Shown: positions 18,367 through 27,400 of the stretch, one piece after another | Layout: every line of letters begins with the position of its first letter | Numbering within the stretch: the stretch's first letter is position 1 | Assembly (NCBI GenBank): GCA_902596545.1 | Contig: CACJUH010000002.1 | Span: 1 to 64,000, forward strand | Length of the DNA: 64,000 bases | Origin: an uncultured Candidatus Actinomarina sp. | GTDB lineage: Bacteria > Actinomycetota > Acidimicrobiia > Actinomarinales > Actinomarinaceae | Reading direction: 5' to 3' | Notes under the pieces: model-generated | Databases searched by the model: none | What the model saw: the letters and a program-made list of their open reading frames with translations, nothing else | Told to the model about the DNA's origin: nothing | Program-made: the position numbers and the translations under genes

Positions 18367-20209
18367 TTATAATTGCCTCAATTTTATCAGTTAGCTCCTG
18401 CGCAGTAAATGGCTCGCCGGAAACTTTATTAATTCCTCGTGCATCAACTAAAAATGCCTCTCGAACTAATTTAAGTAGCTGACCAGTATTTAACTCAGGA
18501 ATGATTACTTGTTTAAATTTAGATATAACTTCAAGTGTGTTGTCTGGGAAAGGATTGAGATGAACAAAATGAGCACTCGCAACTTTGACACCTTTTTCAT
18601 TTAATCTATTTACAGCTTGTGTAATCCCTCCATAAGTTGATCCCCAACCAAGAACTAATGTATCAGCAGTTTCATCACCATGAATTTCTAACTTATCAAT
18701 ATCATTTGCTATGTTGGAAACTTTCCATGCTCTCATATCTGTCATATATTGGTGGTTTGCAGCGTCATAAGAAACATTTCCTGTTCCCTCTTCTTTTTCA
18801 AGACCACCGACTCTGTATTCTAGTCCTGGAGTACCCGGCAGTGCCCATGGCCTAGCAAATGTATCAACATTTCTTAAGAATGGCAAAAACCCATCTTCTG
18901 TATTAAGTTTTGTAATGATATTTGTCTCCAATTCATTTAGTTCTTCAGTATTTGGAAGGTTCCATGGTTCAGAACCAGTTGCAACATAGTTGTCAGATAA
19001 TAAAATCACTGGAGTCATATATTTTAAAGCAATTCTGGAAGCTTCATAAGCTGCATAAAAAGCATGAGAAGGAGATTTAGCAGCTACAACAGGAAGAGGT
19101 GACTCACCATGTCTTCCATATAATGCAAACATTAAATCTGATTGCTCAGGTTTAGTTGGAAGTCCGGTAGATGGCCCACCTCTCTGTACGTTCACAATGA
19201 CTAATGGCAGTTCTGCAGATAGCGCCAATGAAATCGTTTCACTTTTAAGAGCTAGTCCTGGACCACTAGTACCAGTAACTGCAAGCTTTCCTGTAAATGA
19301 AGCACCAACAGAGGCAGCTGCAGCCGCGATTTCATCTTCTGCTTGAAAAGTAATGACATTAAAGTTTTTGTGTTTTGAAAGTTCATGTAAAATATCTGAT
19401 GCTGGTGTGATCGGATAGCTTCCATAAAATAAATCTAGATTTGCTTTCTTTGCAGCAGCAATTAAACCCCAGCTCAAACCTATATTTCCATTAATATTTG
19501 TATATTCACCAGCAGGAAGAGCTGCTTTTTCAACAACGTAGGTATGATGAAATGCCTCAACAGTTATTCCAAAGTTATAACCGGTTTTTAATGCTTTGAT
19601 ATTAGCCTTCGCAATCTCTGGAAGTTTACTAAATTTATTATTTATCCAATTTTCAGTATCTTCTAGAGGCCTGTTAAAAGTCCATGATATTAATCCAAGA
19701 GCAACCATGTTTTTTGATCTCAAAACTGCTCTACCAGGTAAATCAAATTCTTCTAAAGCTTCCTTGGTTAGTTTTTCCATTGGGACTTGAAACACTCTAT
19801 ATCCGTCTAATTCACCAGATTCTCTCGGGTCTACTTTATATCCAGCTTTGGTAATATTTTTCTCTTCAAAAGCATCTTCATTCAAAATCAGCATTCCATT
19901 TGGTGCTAAGTCATGAAGGTGAGCTTTTAATGCAGCAGGGTTCATTGCTACTAGGACATCTGGATTGTCACCTGGTGTTAAGATATCGAAATCAGCAATT
20001 TGAACTTGAAATGAAGATACTCCGGCAATAGTTCCTTGAGGTGCTCTGATCTCGGCAGGGAATGCAGGAAGAGTCGCTAAGTCATTTCCAAAAACAGCAG
20101 ATGTATCGGTAAATCGTGTACCAACTAGCTGCATACCGTCACCGGAGTCACCGGCAAACCTGATGGTTATAGCTGGAATAGATTCAACAGTTTTATTTTC
20201 AGTACTCAT
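18359..20209 (-). CDS. korA: 2-oxoacid:ferredoxin oxidoreductase, fused gamma-alpha subunit
   Basis: The 616 residues combine the gamma domain (GDSGDGMQLVGTRF near the start, then APQGTIAGVSSFQVQI) with the alpha pyrimidine-binding domain, which carries the SYPITPASDILHEL and RGGPSTGLPTKPEQSD signatures. This gamma-alpha fusion plus separate beta is the actinobacterial KorAB form, which can replace the oxygen-tolerant 2-oxoglutarate dehydrogenase in the TCA cycle. No ferredoxin gene or delta subunit is nearby. It starts 13 bases after the zinc-ribbon microprotein gene and overlaps korB. Confidence 0.92.
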   Translation of the reverse strand: MSTENKTVESIPAITIRFAGDSGDGMQLVGTRFTDTSAVFGNDLATLPAFPAEIRAPQGTIAGVSSFQVQIADFDILTPGDNPDVLVAMNPAALKAHLHDLAPNGMLILNEDAFEEKNITKAGYKVDPRESGELDGYRVFQVPMEKLTKEALEEFDLPGRAVLRSKNMVALGLISWTFNRPLEDTENWINNKFSKLPEIAKANIKALKTGYNFGITVEAFHHTYVVEKAALPAGEYTNINGNIGLSWGLIAAAKKANLDLFYGSYPITPASDILHELSKHKNFNVITFQAEDEIAAAAASVGASFTGKLAVTGTSGPGLALKSETISLALSAELPLVIVNVQRGGPSTGLPTKPEQSDLMFALYGRHGESPLPVVAAKSPSHAFYAAYEASRIALKYMTPVILLSDNYVATGSEPWNLPNTEELNELETNIITKLNTEDGFLPFLRNVDTFARPWALPGTPGLEYRVGGLEKEEGTGNVSYDAANHQYMTDMRAWKVSNIANDIDKLEIHGDETADTLVLGWGSTYGGITQAVNRLNEKGVKVASAHFVHLNPFPDNTLEVISKFKQVIIPELNTGQLLKLVREAFLVDARGINKVSGEPFTAQELTDKIEAIINE

Positions 20210-20222
20210 TTATATTCTATTT

Positions 20223-20414
20223 TTATTGTAATCTTTGCGGGGATAATGTGATTTCATTTTGCTGAGTTCCCACACAATTATCAACATTTTCTCCAGAGCA
20301 ACATTCAGCTTGATTTAATCCAAACATAGAACAAGAGTTATTGATGCATGCTGCATGCCCATGGATATATGCCATTTCTCCTTTGCACCAACTACAAAAT
20401 AGGGAATTACTCAT
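20223..20414 (-). CDS. Cys-rich zinc-ribbon microprotein
   Basis: A 63-residue protein with CSWC (residues 7-10) and CINNSC (23-28) plus the later CC and C residues. It looks like a zinc ribbon made of CxxC and CxxxxC knuckles, followed by an AECCSGE tail. I recognise the general pattern of small conserved proteins of this kind but cannot assign a function. It overlaps the upstream signal-peptidase-like gene by 8 bases and precedes korA by 13 bases, so it is probably co-translated with both. Confidence 0.6.
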   Translation of the reverse strand: MSNSLFCSWCKGEMAYIHGHAACINNSCSMFGLNQAECCSGENVDNCVGTQQNEITLSPQRLQ

Positions 20415-20907
20415 ATGCCTTGATTCTCTGATATGGCCAGTACCTATACTTCACTTTTAAACATTGAGATGAATCTATTGCACCTAAGGTTCTAGAGTCA
20501 CTAGTAGATAACCTTCGTTGATCTCCTAAAACAAATACTTCATTTTCATTGACTTTACAATCTATGAAATCATCTGTTACAGTCTTAGCCCAAGAGTCAT
20601 TAATTGCGTTTCCATTTATTTTTAATTCACCGTCAGATGCTGACACAGTTTCTCCAGGTAGACCCAGGACTCTTTTAACTACTGAGATACTTTTTTCAGA
20701 ATTCTCAAAAATGACCATGTCGCCTCTATTAAATGGTTCATTTGTTTTAACTGCAACAACATAATCCTCTGGTAGTAATTCCGGACTCATACTTTCTTCT
20801 TTTATCTCATATGTTGTAATTGATTTGTCTTCTTTTTTAAGAAATACATATACGGCAACTAAAATAATAGTTTTTAAATTTATGAATCTTCCGAGTGTTT
20901 TTAACAT
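20407..20907 (-). CDS. sodX: S26 signal-peptidase-like protein, probable nickel-SOD maturation protease
   Basis: A 166-residue protein with one N-terminal membrane helix (about 11-23) and the S26A fold: catalytic Ser39 in ESMSPELLPEDYV, catalytic Lys78 in SVVKRVLGLPGE, and the VLGDQRRLSTSDSRTLGAI box near the C-terminus. NiSOD needs its N-terminal propeptide removed by a dedicated protease (SodX), which is usually encoded next to sodN. Here sodN is divergent, with 41 bases between the two ATGs, so I favour SodX over general LepB. A housekeeping role cannot be excluded, because no other signal peptidase is visible here. Confidence 0.75.
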   Translation of the reverse strand: MLKTLGRFINLKTIILVAVYVFLKKEDKSITTYEIKEESMSPELLPEDYVVAVKTNEPFNRGDMVIFENSEKSISVVKRVLGLPGETVSASDGELKINGNAINDSWAKTVTDDFIDCKVNENEVFVLGDQRRLSTSDSRTLGAIDSSQCLKVKYRYWPYQRIKAYE

Positions 20908-20921
20908 ATGCTCTATATAAA

Positions 20922-20929
20922 ATTATAAT
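20922..20929. promoter_or_regulatory. Shared palindromic -10 core of the sodX/sodN divergent promoters
   Basis: ATTATAAT at 20922-20929 contains TATAAT on the + strand (20924-20929) and on the - strand (20927-20922). Initiation about seven bases downstream would leave roughly 13 bases before the sodN ATG, including GGAG, and almost no leader before the sodX ATG. The -35 regions are not convincing. Confidence 0.35.
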
Positions 20930-20948
20930 ATATAAAAAAAGGAGTTTT

Positions 20949-21335
20949 ATGAAATTATTTAGGCCAACTAAATTTGCCTATGCGCATTGTGATCTTCCAT
21001 GCGGTGTTTACGATCCTGCACAGGCAAGGATTGAAGCAGAATCTGTTTTAAATGCGTCAAAGAAATACCAGGATTCAGACGATCCTAGTTTTCGTCAAAG
21101 ATGTGTGACTATAAAAGAAGAAAGAGCAGAAGAAGTCAAGCATCATCTCTGGGTATTGTGGACAGATTATTTTAAACCAGAACATCTAGAGAAGTATCCT
21201 AATCTTCATGATTTGTTTTGGATGGCAACAAAAAAAGCAGGAGAAGCTAAAAAATCAGAAGACCCAGCAGTTGGAGAAGAGCTTTTAAAACTTATTGATG
21301 AAATCGATGGGATTTTTAAAGATTCAAAGTCTTAA
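20949..21335 (+). CDS. sodN: Nickel superoxide dismutase
   Basis: Disproportionates superoxide using a nickel ion held by the N-terminal hook. From the ATG at 20949 (GGAG just upstream) the 128-residue precursor has a 12-residue propeptide and then HCDLPCGVYDP: His13, Cys14, Cys18 and Tyr21 become the mature Ni ligands (His1, Cys2, Cys6) and the gating Tyr9. The rest is the four-helix body, including VKHHLWVLWTDYFKPEH. A longer in-frame start at 20895 would run into the sodX start and bury the propeptide. Its stop overlaps the metG stop tail-to-tail in a shared TTAA. Confidence 0.96.
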   Translation: MKLFRPTKFAYAHCDLPCGVYDPAQARIEAESVLNASKKYQDSDDPSFRQRCVTIKEERAEEVKHHLWVLWTDYFKPEHLEKYPNLHDLFWMATKKAGEAKKSEDPAVGEELLKLIDEIDGIFKDSKS

Positions 21336-22948
21336 TCAAACTTATTAAACAGGAGTCCAATTTCTTTTAATTCGACTCCTGTTTTTATTTTATTTAAACC
21401 CCATAAATTTTCAGTTTCTCTTGGAATAGCAGATCTAACTAAATCGCTGGTTGATGGCATGAATGGATAAAGTAGATTTGCACAACTATCAATTGCTTCC
21501 AAAGCAGTATATAAAATTCGGCCAGCACGCTTTTCATCTTCTTTAATAACTTTCCAAGGTTCAGTTTCATTAAGATAACCGTTAACTTTTGATACATAAC
21601 GCATTGATTCTTGTAAAGCTGCTTTTAATTCCACTTTCTCAATTAGTTGCCCTACTATGTCATAAGATTCTGACATTTCTTTTGATAGTTTCTTATCAAC
21701 TTCATCTGCTTCATCTATTTCACTTATCTTTGAAAAATTATTTTGAATTTGTGTAAAAACTCTTTGAACTAAATTTCCCCATGCTGCAACAAGTTCTTCA
21801 TTATTTCTTCTAATCATTTCATCTTCACTAATCTCAGTATCTGATTGTTCGGGCAATGCAGAAGCCAAAGCATATCGTAAAGCATCTGGATTCCATTCAT
21901 CAAGATATTCTTGGAGGGTTTTTCCGACACCTCTACTTGCGGAAGCTTTTTCCCCTTTTACTAATATATATTGATTAGCTGGAACATTTGTTGGTAGGTT
22001 TAACCCTTCATATGCAAGCAAAATGCTTGGCCAGATTACAGCATGAAATGGGACATTATCTTTACCTATAAAGTAATATGTTTCAGCAGATTCATTATTC
22101 CACCATTCCGTCCACTCTTTTTCGTTTCCTTTATTTTTTGCCCATTCTTTTGATGCAGATAAATAACCGATGACTGCTTCAAACCAAACATATATTTTTT
22201 TTCCAGAACCAAGATCATCTACAGGTATTTCTATGCCCCAATCTAAATCTCTTGTTATTGCTCTGTCTTGTAATCCGTCTTTTACGAATGATTTAGCCCA
22301 ATTTATTACATGAGGTCTCCATCCTTCTTTTTCATCGAGCCATGAAGCTAAGTGGTCCTCAAGCAGACTTAGTTTTAAGAAAAAATGTTCAGTCTCTTTA
22401 AATTCTGCTTTGTTTCCAGATATTTTACTTATTGGATTTAATAACTCTTCTGGATCAAGAGTTTTACTACAGCTATCACACTGGTCACCTCTTGCTTCAC
22501 TATAAGAGCAGTAAGGACAAGTGCCCTCTACATACCTATCTGGTAAAAATTTATTTTCCCCAGGGTCATATGCTTGTAGAGATTTTTGCTTGTCGATAAA
22601 TCCTTTTTCTAGAAGTTTATTGAATATATCGTGGACAACCTCTATGTGAGTATCAGTCATTGTTGTTGTATAGTTATCCCAAGAAATGCCAAGTTTTTCC
22701 CAATACCCCAAAAATTCATTGTGATATTTATTGACTATATCTATTGGTTCCACACCTTCTGCATCAGCTCTTACAGTTATTGGGGTACCGTGAACATCGC
22801 TTCCTGACACCATTAAAACATTGTTACCAACAACTCTGTGGTATCTTGCAAAAATATCAGCAGGCAAATACGCACCTCCAATATGGCCTAGATGTCTAGA
22901 ACCACTTGCATAGGGCCATGCAACAGCTACAAGAATATTTTTTGACAT
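21332..22948 (-). CDS. metG: Methionyl-tRNA synthetase
   Basis: Charges initiator and elongator tRNA-Met. The 538 residues have the class I HIGH-type motif HLGHIGG near residue 20 and a zinc knuckle with CPYC and CDSC. The second signature is unusual: instead of KMSKS it reads KASASRG, keeping the first Lys and the following Arg-Gly seen in the KFSxSRG subgroup. The C-terminal dimerisation/tRNA-binding domain of E. coli MetG is absent. The gene ends on the sodN stop. Confidence 0.95.
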   Translation of the reverse strand: MSKNILVAVAWPYASGSRHLGHIGGAYLPADIFARYHRVVGNNVLMVSGSDVHGTPITVRADAEGVEPIDIVNKYHNEFLGYWEKLGISWDNYTTTMTDTHIEVVHDIFNKLLEKGFIDKQKSLQAYDPGENKFLPDRYVEGTCPYCSYSEARGDQCDSCSKTLDPEELLNPISKISGNKAEFKETEHFFLKLSLLEDHLASWLDEKEGWRPHVINWAKSFVKDGLQDRAITRDLDWGIEIPVDDLGSGKKIYVWFEAVIGYLSASKEWAKNKGNEKEWTEWWNNESAETYYFIGKDNVPFHAVIWPSILLAYEGLNLPTNVPANQYILVKGEKASASRGVGKTLQEYLDEWNPDALRYALASALPEQSDTEISEDEMIRRNNEELVAAWGNLVQRVFTQIQNNFSKISEIDEADEVDKKLSKEMSESYDIVGQLIEKVELKAALQESMRYVSKVNGYLNETEPWKVIKEDEKRAGRILYTALEAIDSCANLLYPFMPSTSDLVRSAIPRETENLWGLNKIKTGVELKEIGLLFNKFD

Positions 22949-23001
22949 GCAATAAGGATAGCGATTTTTATATTCATTAAATTGAAAATGACTTCAAATT
23001 T

Positions 23002-23050
23002 GTAACATTTAAGAAACATTTCAGTAATAATCATTTAACTTTTTTCTAAC
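23002..23050 (+). promoter_or_regulatory. GlnR-type operator upstream of amt
   Basis: Five pentamers spaced exactly 11 bases apart: GTAAC (23002), GAAAC (23013), GTAAT (23024), TTAAC (23035) and CTAAC (23046). The actinobacterial GlnR box is gTnAC-n6-GaAAC repeated with six-base spacers; the first two units match perfectly, the third in four of five positions, the rest partly. The box ends about 50 bases before the amt ATG, the expected place for nitrogen-dependent activation. GlnR itself is not in the window. Confidence 0.72.
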
Positions 23051-23100
23051 AATTTAATTTATTCATCTAGTAGATTTGAGACTTAATAAAAGGAGAAAAA

Positions 23101-24303
23101 ATGGAATCAATGATAGTAAATTCAGTTGACAGCCTGTGGGTGGTAATTGCAGGTATTTTAGTAATGTTTATGCAACCAGGTTTTATGTTGGTTGAGACAG
23201 GGTTTACAAGATCTAAGAACTCAGTAAATATTGTTATGAAAAACTTTATGGATTTTTCTGTTGGTGCAATAACCTATTGGGCTTTTGGTTTTGCTTTAGC
23301 TTATGGAGGCACAACAATCGGAGGTTTTCTAGCGTATGGTAACTTCTTCCTTGAAGGAGACTCTTTAACATATTTCTTTCAAGTCGTATTCGCAGCAACT
23401 GCTGCAACCATAGTTTCTGGTGCCGTAGCTGAAAGAACAAAATTTAGTGCTTATCTAATGTTCCAACCTTTTATTTGCGGATTAATTTATCCAATTGTTA
23501 CCCATTGGGTATGGAGTGGTCAGGGATGGCTAGGTGATTTAGGATTTATTGATTTTGCTGGTTCAGGAGTTGTTCACATGGTTGGTGGATTTGCAGCGCT
23601 TGCTGCAGTCACAGTTGTAGGTCCAAGAATTGGAAAGTATGATGATCAAGGTTCACCTCTTCCATTACCAGGAAGCTCCATGGTTGCTGGTGCACTTGGT
23701 GTATTTATTTTATGGTTTGGCTGGTACGGATTCAATGTTGGTTCGGCATTAGCTGCTGTTGATGTTGATCTCGCATCTATTGCAGTCACCACAACATTGT
23801 CTGCAGCTGCAGCATCTATTTCTGCTATGTATACATCTATGATTTCTGGAAAGCCTGACGTTAGTATGACATTAAATGGTGCTCTTGCAGGACTTGTAGG
23901 AATTACAGCAGGTTGTGCTAACGTGAACAATTTGGGTGCAGTGCTAATTGGTTTAGTCTCAGGTGTTCTAGTAGTGTATTCAATCAACTTCATTGAAAAG
24001 AAAGGTTTCGACGACGCAGTAGGTGCTATCTCAGTCCACGGAGTATGTGGTGCATGGGGAGTTCTTGCTGTTGCTATATTTGATACTAGTGATGGTTTAA
24101 TTAGTGGAGGAAGTTCATTATTTGTACCTCAAATCATTGGTATGCTGGCAATTGCTGCATGGGCATACATTACATCATTTATTGTCCTAAAGGCTATTGA
24201 TTCAGTAGTTGGTTTAAGAGTAACTCCAGAAGAAGAAATTGCGGGCTTGGATGCTTCTGAGCACGGGACTACTGCTTATGGAGATTTTATTCTTAAAAAA
24301 TAG
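23101..24303 (+). CDS. amt: Ammonium transporter
   Basis: Trimeric ammonium channel/transporter. The 400 residues have eleven predicted membrane segments and typical Amt blocks: MQPGFMLVETGFTRSKNS near the start, the GSGVVHMVGGFAAL pore-histidine segment and the ISVHGVCGAWG second-histidine segment. The first conserved histidine is in VVHMVGG, the second in SVHGVCG. A strong AGGAG precedes the ATG, and a GlnR-like operator lies 50-100 bases upstream. No glnK or glnB follows, although amt and glnK are usually paired. Confidence 0.95.
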   Translation: MESMIVNSVDSLWVVIAGILVMFMQPGFMLVETGFTRSKNSVNIVMKNFMDFSVGAITYWAFGFALAYGGTTIGGFLAYGNFFLEGDSLTYFFQVVFAATAATIVSGAVAERTKFSAYLMFQPFICGLIYPIVTHWVWSGQGWLGDLGFIDFAGSGVVHMVGGFAALAAVTVVGPRIGKYDDQGSPLPLPGSSMVAGALGVFILWFGWYGFNVGSALAAVDVDLASIAVTTTLSAAAASISAMYTSMISGKPDVSMTLNGALAGLVGITAGCANVNNLGAVLIGLVSGVLVVYSINFIEKKGFDDAVGAISVHGVCGAWGVLAVAIFDTSDGLISGGSSLFVPQIIGMLAIAAWAYITSFIVLKAIDSVVGLRVTPEEEIAGLDASEHGTTAYGDFILKK

Positions 24304-24314
24304 ATAACAAAGGT

Positions 24315-24372
24315 TGAAAATCAGTCATATCTCATAAGGTTTCCCCCTTTTTGATTGTTTGGCTGATTTTCA
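24315..24372 (+). other. Imperfect inverted repeat between amt and gltB
   Basis: GAAAATCAGTCA (24316-24327) pairs with TGGCTGATTTTC (24360-24371), 12 pairs with one G-U, flanked by a T-A pair; the loop of about 32 bases contains a small AAGG/CCTT nested hairpin. It lies 12 bases after the amt stop and 42 before the gltB ATG. There is no U-tract, so it is not a clear intrinsic terminator. It may be a cis-acting RNA of gltB or an mRNA 3' stabiliser. Confidence 0.45.
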
Positions 24373-24413
24373 TCTTTCAATTTGGGCTTAAATGAATTAC
24401 AATATTCTGAATT

Positions 24414-27400
24414 ATGTTTGATTTTTCTGAAAAAGATTCATGTGGTGTTGGATTTATAGCCTCTAGAAACATTCCTCCTACACATGGAATGACTTTAAAA
24501 GTTTTAGAATGCTTAGCTAATTTAGATCATAGAGGAGCTAAGTTTGCTGATGGTACTGGAGATGGTGCAGGAGTACTAACAGAAATACCATTTGAATTGA
24601 TTAGAGCAGAATTAAAAGAGCTTAGTATTGACCTTGATGAAAAAACTAAAATTGGAATCATCTCATGTTTTTTTGATCCTAAAAATGTTGATGAATCTAT
24701 AGATTTAATTAATGAAGAACTAGAACGATTCGGCATAAAACATTTATATTGGAGAAAAGTCCCAACTGATAAACAAGTCTTAGGTGATCTTGCAAAGAAA
24801 TCTAAACCTTCAATTTATCAGGGCATAATTAGTGCTGAAAAAGAAAATCATAAAGAATTCGAAAAAAAACTTTTTCTATTTCGAAAAACTTTAGAGAAAA
24901 AAATTAAAGAAATTGATTTTTTAAATATCCATATAAACTCATGTTCATCAAAAACTGTTGTTTACAAGGGATTGTTTACAGCAACACAAACATCAGATTT
25001 CTATTGGGATCTTCGTAATCCACTTTATAAAACTAGATTTGGTATATTTCATCAAAGATTTTCAACGAATACTTCTTCAACTTGGGATAAGGCACAACCT
25101 TTTAGAATGTTGGCTCATAATGGCGAGATCAATACGATACAATCTAATCTGTCATGGATGAAAGCAAGGGAAGTTGATGCTTCTTCTTCATTTTGGAAAG
25201 ACGATATTGAAAAATTAAAACCATTTATTGATGATGGAATTTCTGATTCTGGTCAATTAGATAATGCAATAGAGCTATTAGTTAGATCTGGTAGAACTCT
25301 TGCTCATTCTCAGGAGATGTTAATACCATCTGCATGGGAAAATAATCCAAGATTTACCAACAAAGAGAAAGCATTTTATCAATATCATGCATTTCTCACA
25401 GAACCTTGGGATGGACCTGCGGCAATTGTTGCATCAGATGGTAAAGATATAATTGCTGGTCTAGATAGAAGTGGATTAAGGCCTTTGCGTTGGATGATAT
25501 CAGACAGATATGTCTTAGCAGCTTCTGAAGTAGGCATTTGTCCTTCTGTTGAGGCTGGTGCATTTAAAACTGCACAACTTGAACCAGGTCAAACAATCAG
25601 ATACAGACTAGAAACTGATGAGCTTTTAGATGAAAGTGAAGTAATTCAGAAACTAAGTGATAAAAATCCATACGAAGACTGGGTAAACTCAAGACCTTTA
25701 ATAGTAGATCAAAAATACAGCGATAAAGAAGACGTTGCAATTGATTTAGAAATGTTATCTGAGTATTACGCTTATACACCTGAAGAAGACAGATTAATTT
25801 TATCTCCAATGCTCAAAGGAGATATTCCAACTGGATCAATGGGCAATGATACTTCACTTGCAGTAATGAGCAAAAATAATCCCCGTTTGAGTCGCTATTT
25901 TCATCAAATGTTTGCTCAAGTCACAAATCCACCAATAGATCCAATTCGAGAGAGATTTGTTATGTCCACTAAGACATATTTAGGTAAAAGAGGGTCAATT
26001 CTAAAAGAGACTTCTCAACAAGCCAATTTAATAACTCTAAATTCTCCAATATTGAGTGGTAGCTCTTATGACGCTTTAACTAATGATAAGATATTAAAAA
26101 ATAAGACTGCAGTATTTTCAACAACATATATTAAAAATAAAACATCTCTGGAAAACTCTTTAATTAAATTGTGTGAAGAAATTAAAAAAGAGATTGTGGA
26201 ACATAAAAAATCAGTAATTATTTTGTCCGATCGAACAATAAAAGAAGGAGAAACAGCAATTCCTTCACTTATGGCACTAGCAAAAGTTCATCACTTTTTA
26301 ATTGATGAGGGTATACGATTGAAAGCTTCATTAGTTGTAGTATCAGGAGAAATAAGAGATTCCCACGATCTAGCTTGTCATATTGCTTATGGTGCATCTG
26401 CAGTTTGGCCTTATCTAGCACTTGAAAGAGTTCGTCAATTGTCACTTCTTGCGCAAGATTTAAATTTATCACCAGAAGAAGCTCAAGAAAACTATAGCAA
26501 GGCACTAAATAAGGGTTTGTTAAAGATAATGTCAAAAATGGGTATATGTACTATCTCTTCATACAGAGGATCAGAACTTTATGAGGTAATTGGTTTAAAT
26601 AAAGAAATAGTAGATAACATATTTAAATTTACTAAAACAAGAACAGAGGGTTTGGGTTTTAAGTTTTTTAATGACGAATTAAAAGTATATGGTGAAAGCA
26701 ACACAGAAGAAGATGGTGTTGGTGGGTTTTACAAACATAAAAAAGGTGCTGAAACTCACGTAACATCCCCTAAGACAGTTTTAAAGTTACAAAAAGCTGT
26801 GAGATCAGGAAATCTCGAAGATTGGAATGAGTATATGTCTACTTTAGAAAATCGTTCAGATGTTCAATTGAGAGATTTATTTACGTTACCAACAACACTA
26901 AAACACAATCGAGAGTTTAATGATGAAGTATTAAGCGACATATTCAGCAAGTTCACAGTAAGCTCTATGTCTTTGGGTGCTTTGTCTGAAGAAGCACATC
27001 AAGCCTTGGCTGAAGCTATGAATGAGATTGGTGGAAAATCTGGTTCTGGTGAAGGTGGTGAAGATCCATCTAGATATGGAACAAATAAAAACTCTAAAAT
27101 AAAACAAATTGCTTCAGGAAGATTTGGTGTTACACCAGACTATTTGGCTTCTGCAGAGGAGTTTCAGATTAAAATGGCACAAGGGTCAAAGCCAGGAGAG
27201 GGTGGTCAGCTACCAGGCTTTAAAGTTGACAGCCACATCGCTAAATTAAGACATACAGTTGAAGGTGTTACTCTAATATCACCTCCACCACATCATGATA
27301 TTTATTCAATCGAAGATTTAGCTCAGTTAATTTATGATTTAAAAACCTTTAATCCTGATTGCCCAGTATCAGTTAAATTAGTTTCAGAACCTGGTGTAGG

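Noticed and set aside
20895-20948. Upstream start for sodN at 20895
   Set aside because: The extension runs through the sodX start and would put 18 more residues before the NiSOD propeptide; ATG 20949 has GGAG and gives the normal precursor.
23246-23440. Open frame on the - strand inside amt
   Set aside because: It is a shadow of amt codons with no ribosome site and no similarity; amt itself is beyond doubt.
26100-26800. Split or frameshift in gltB because of the long, less conserved middle
   Set aside because: The frame is continuous over 1459 codons with all domains in order; the middle is naturally variable.
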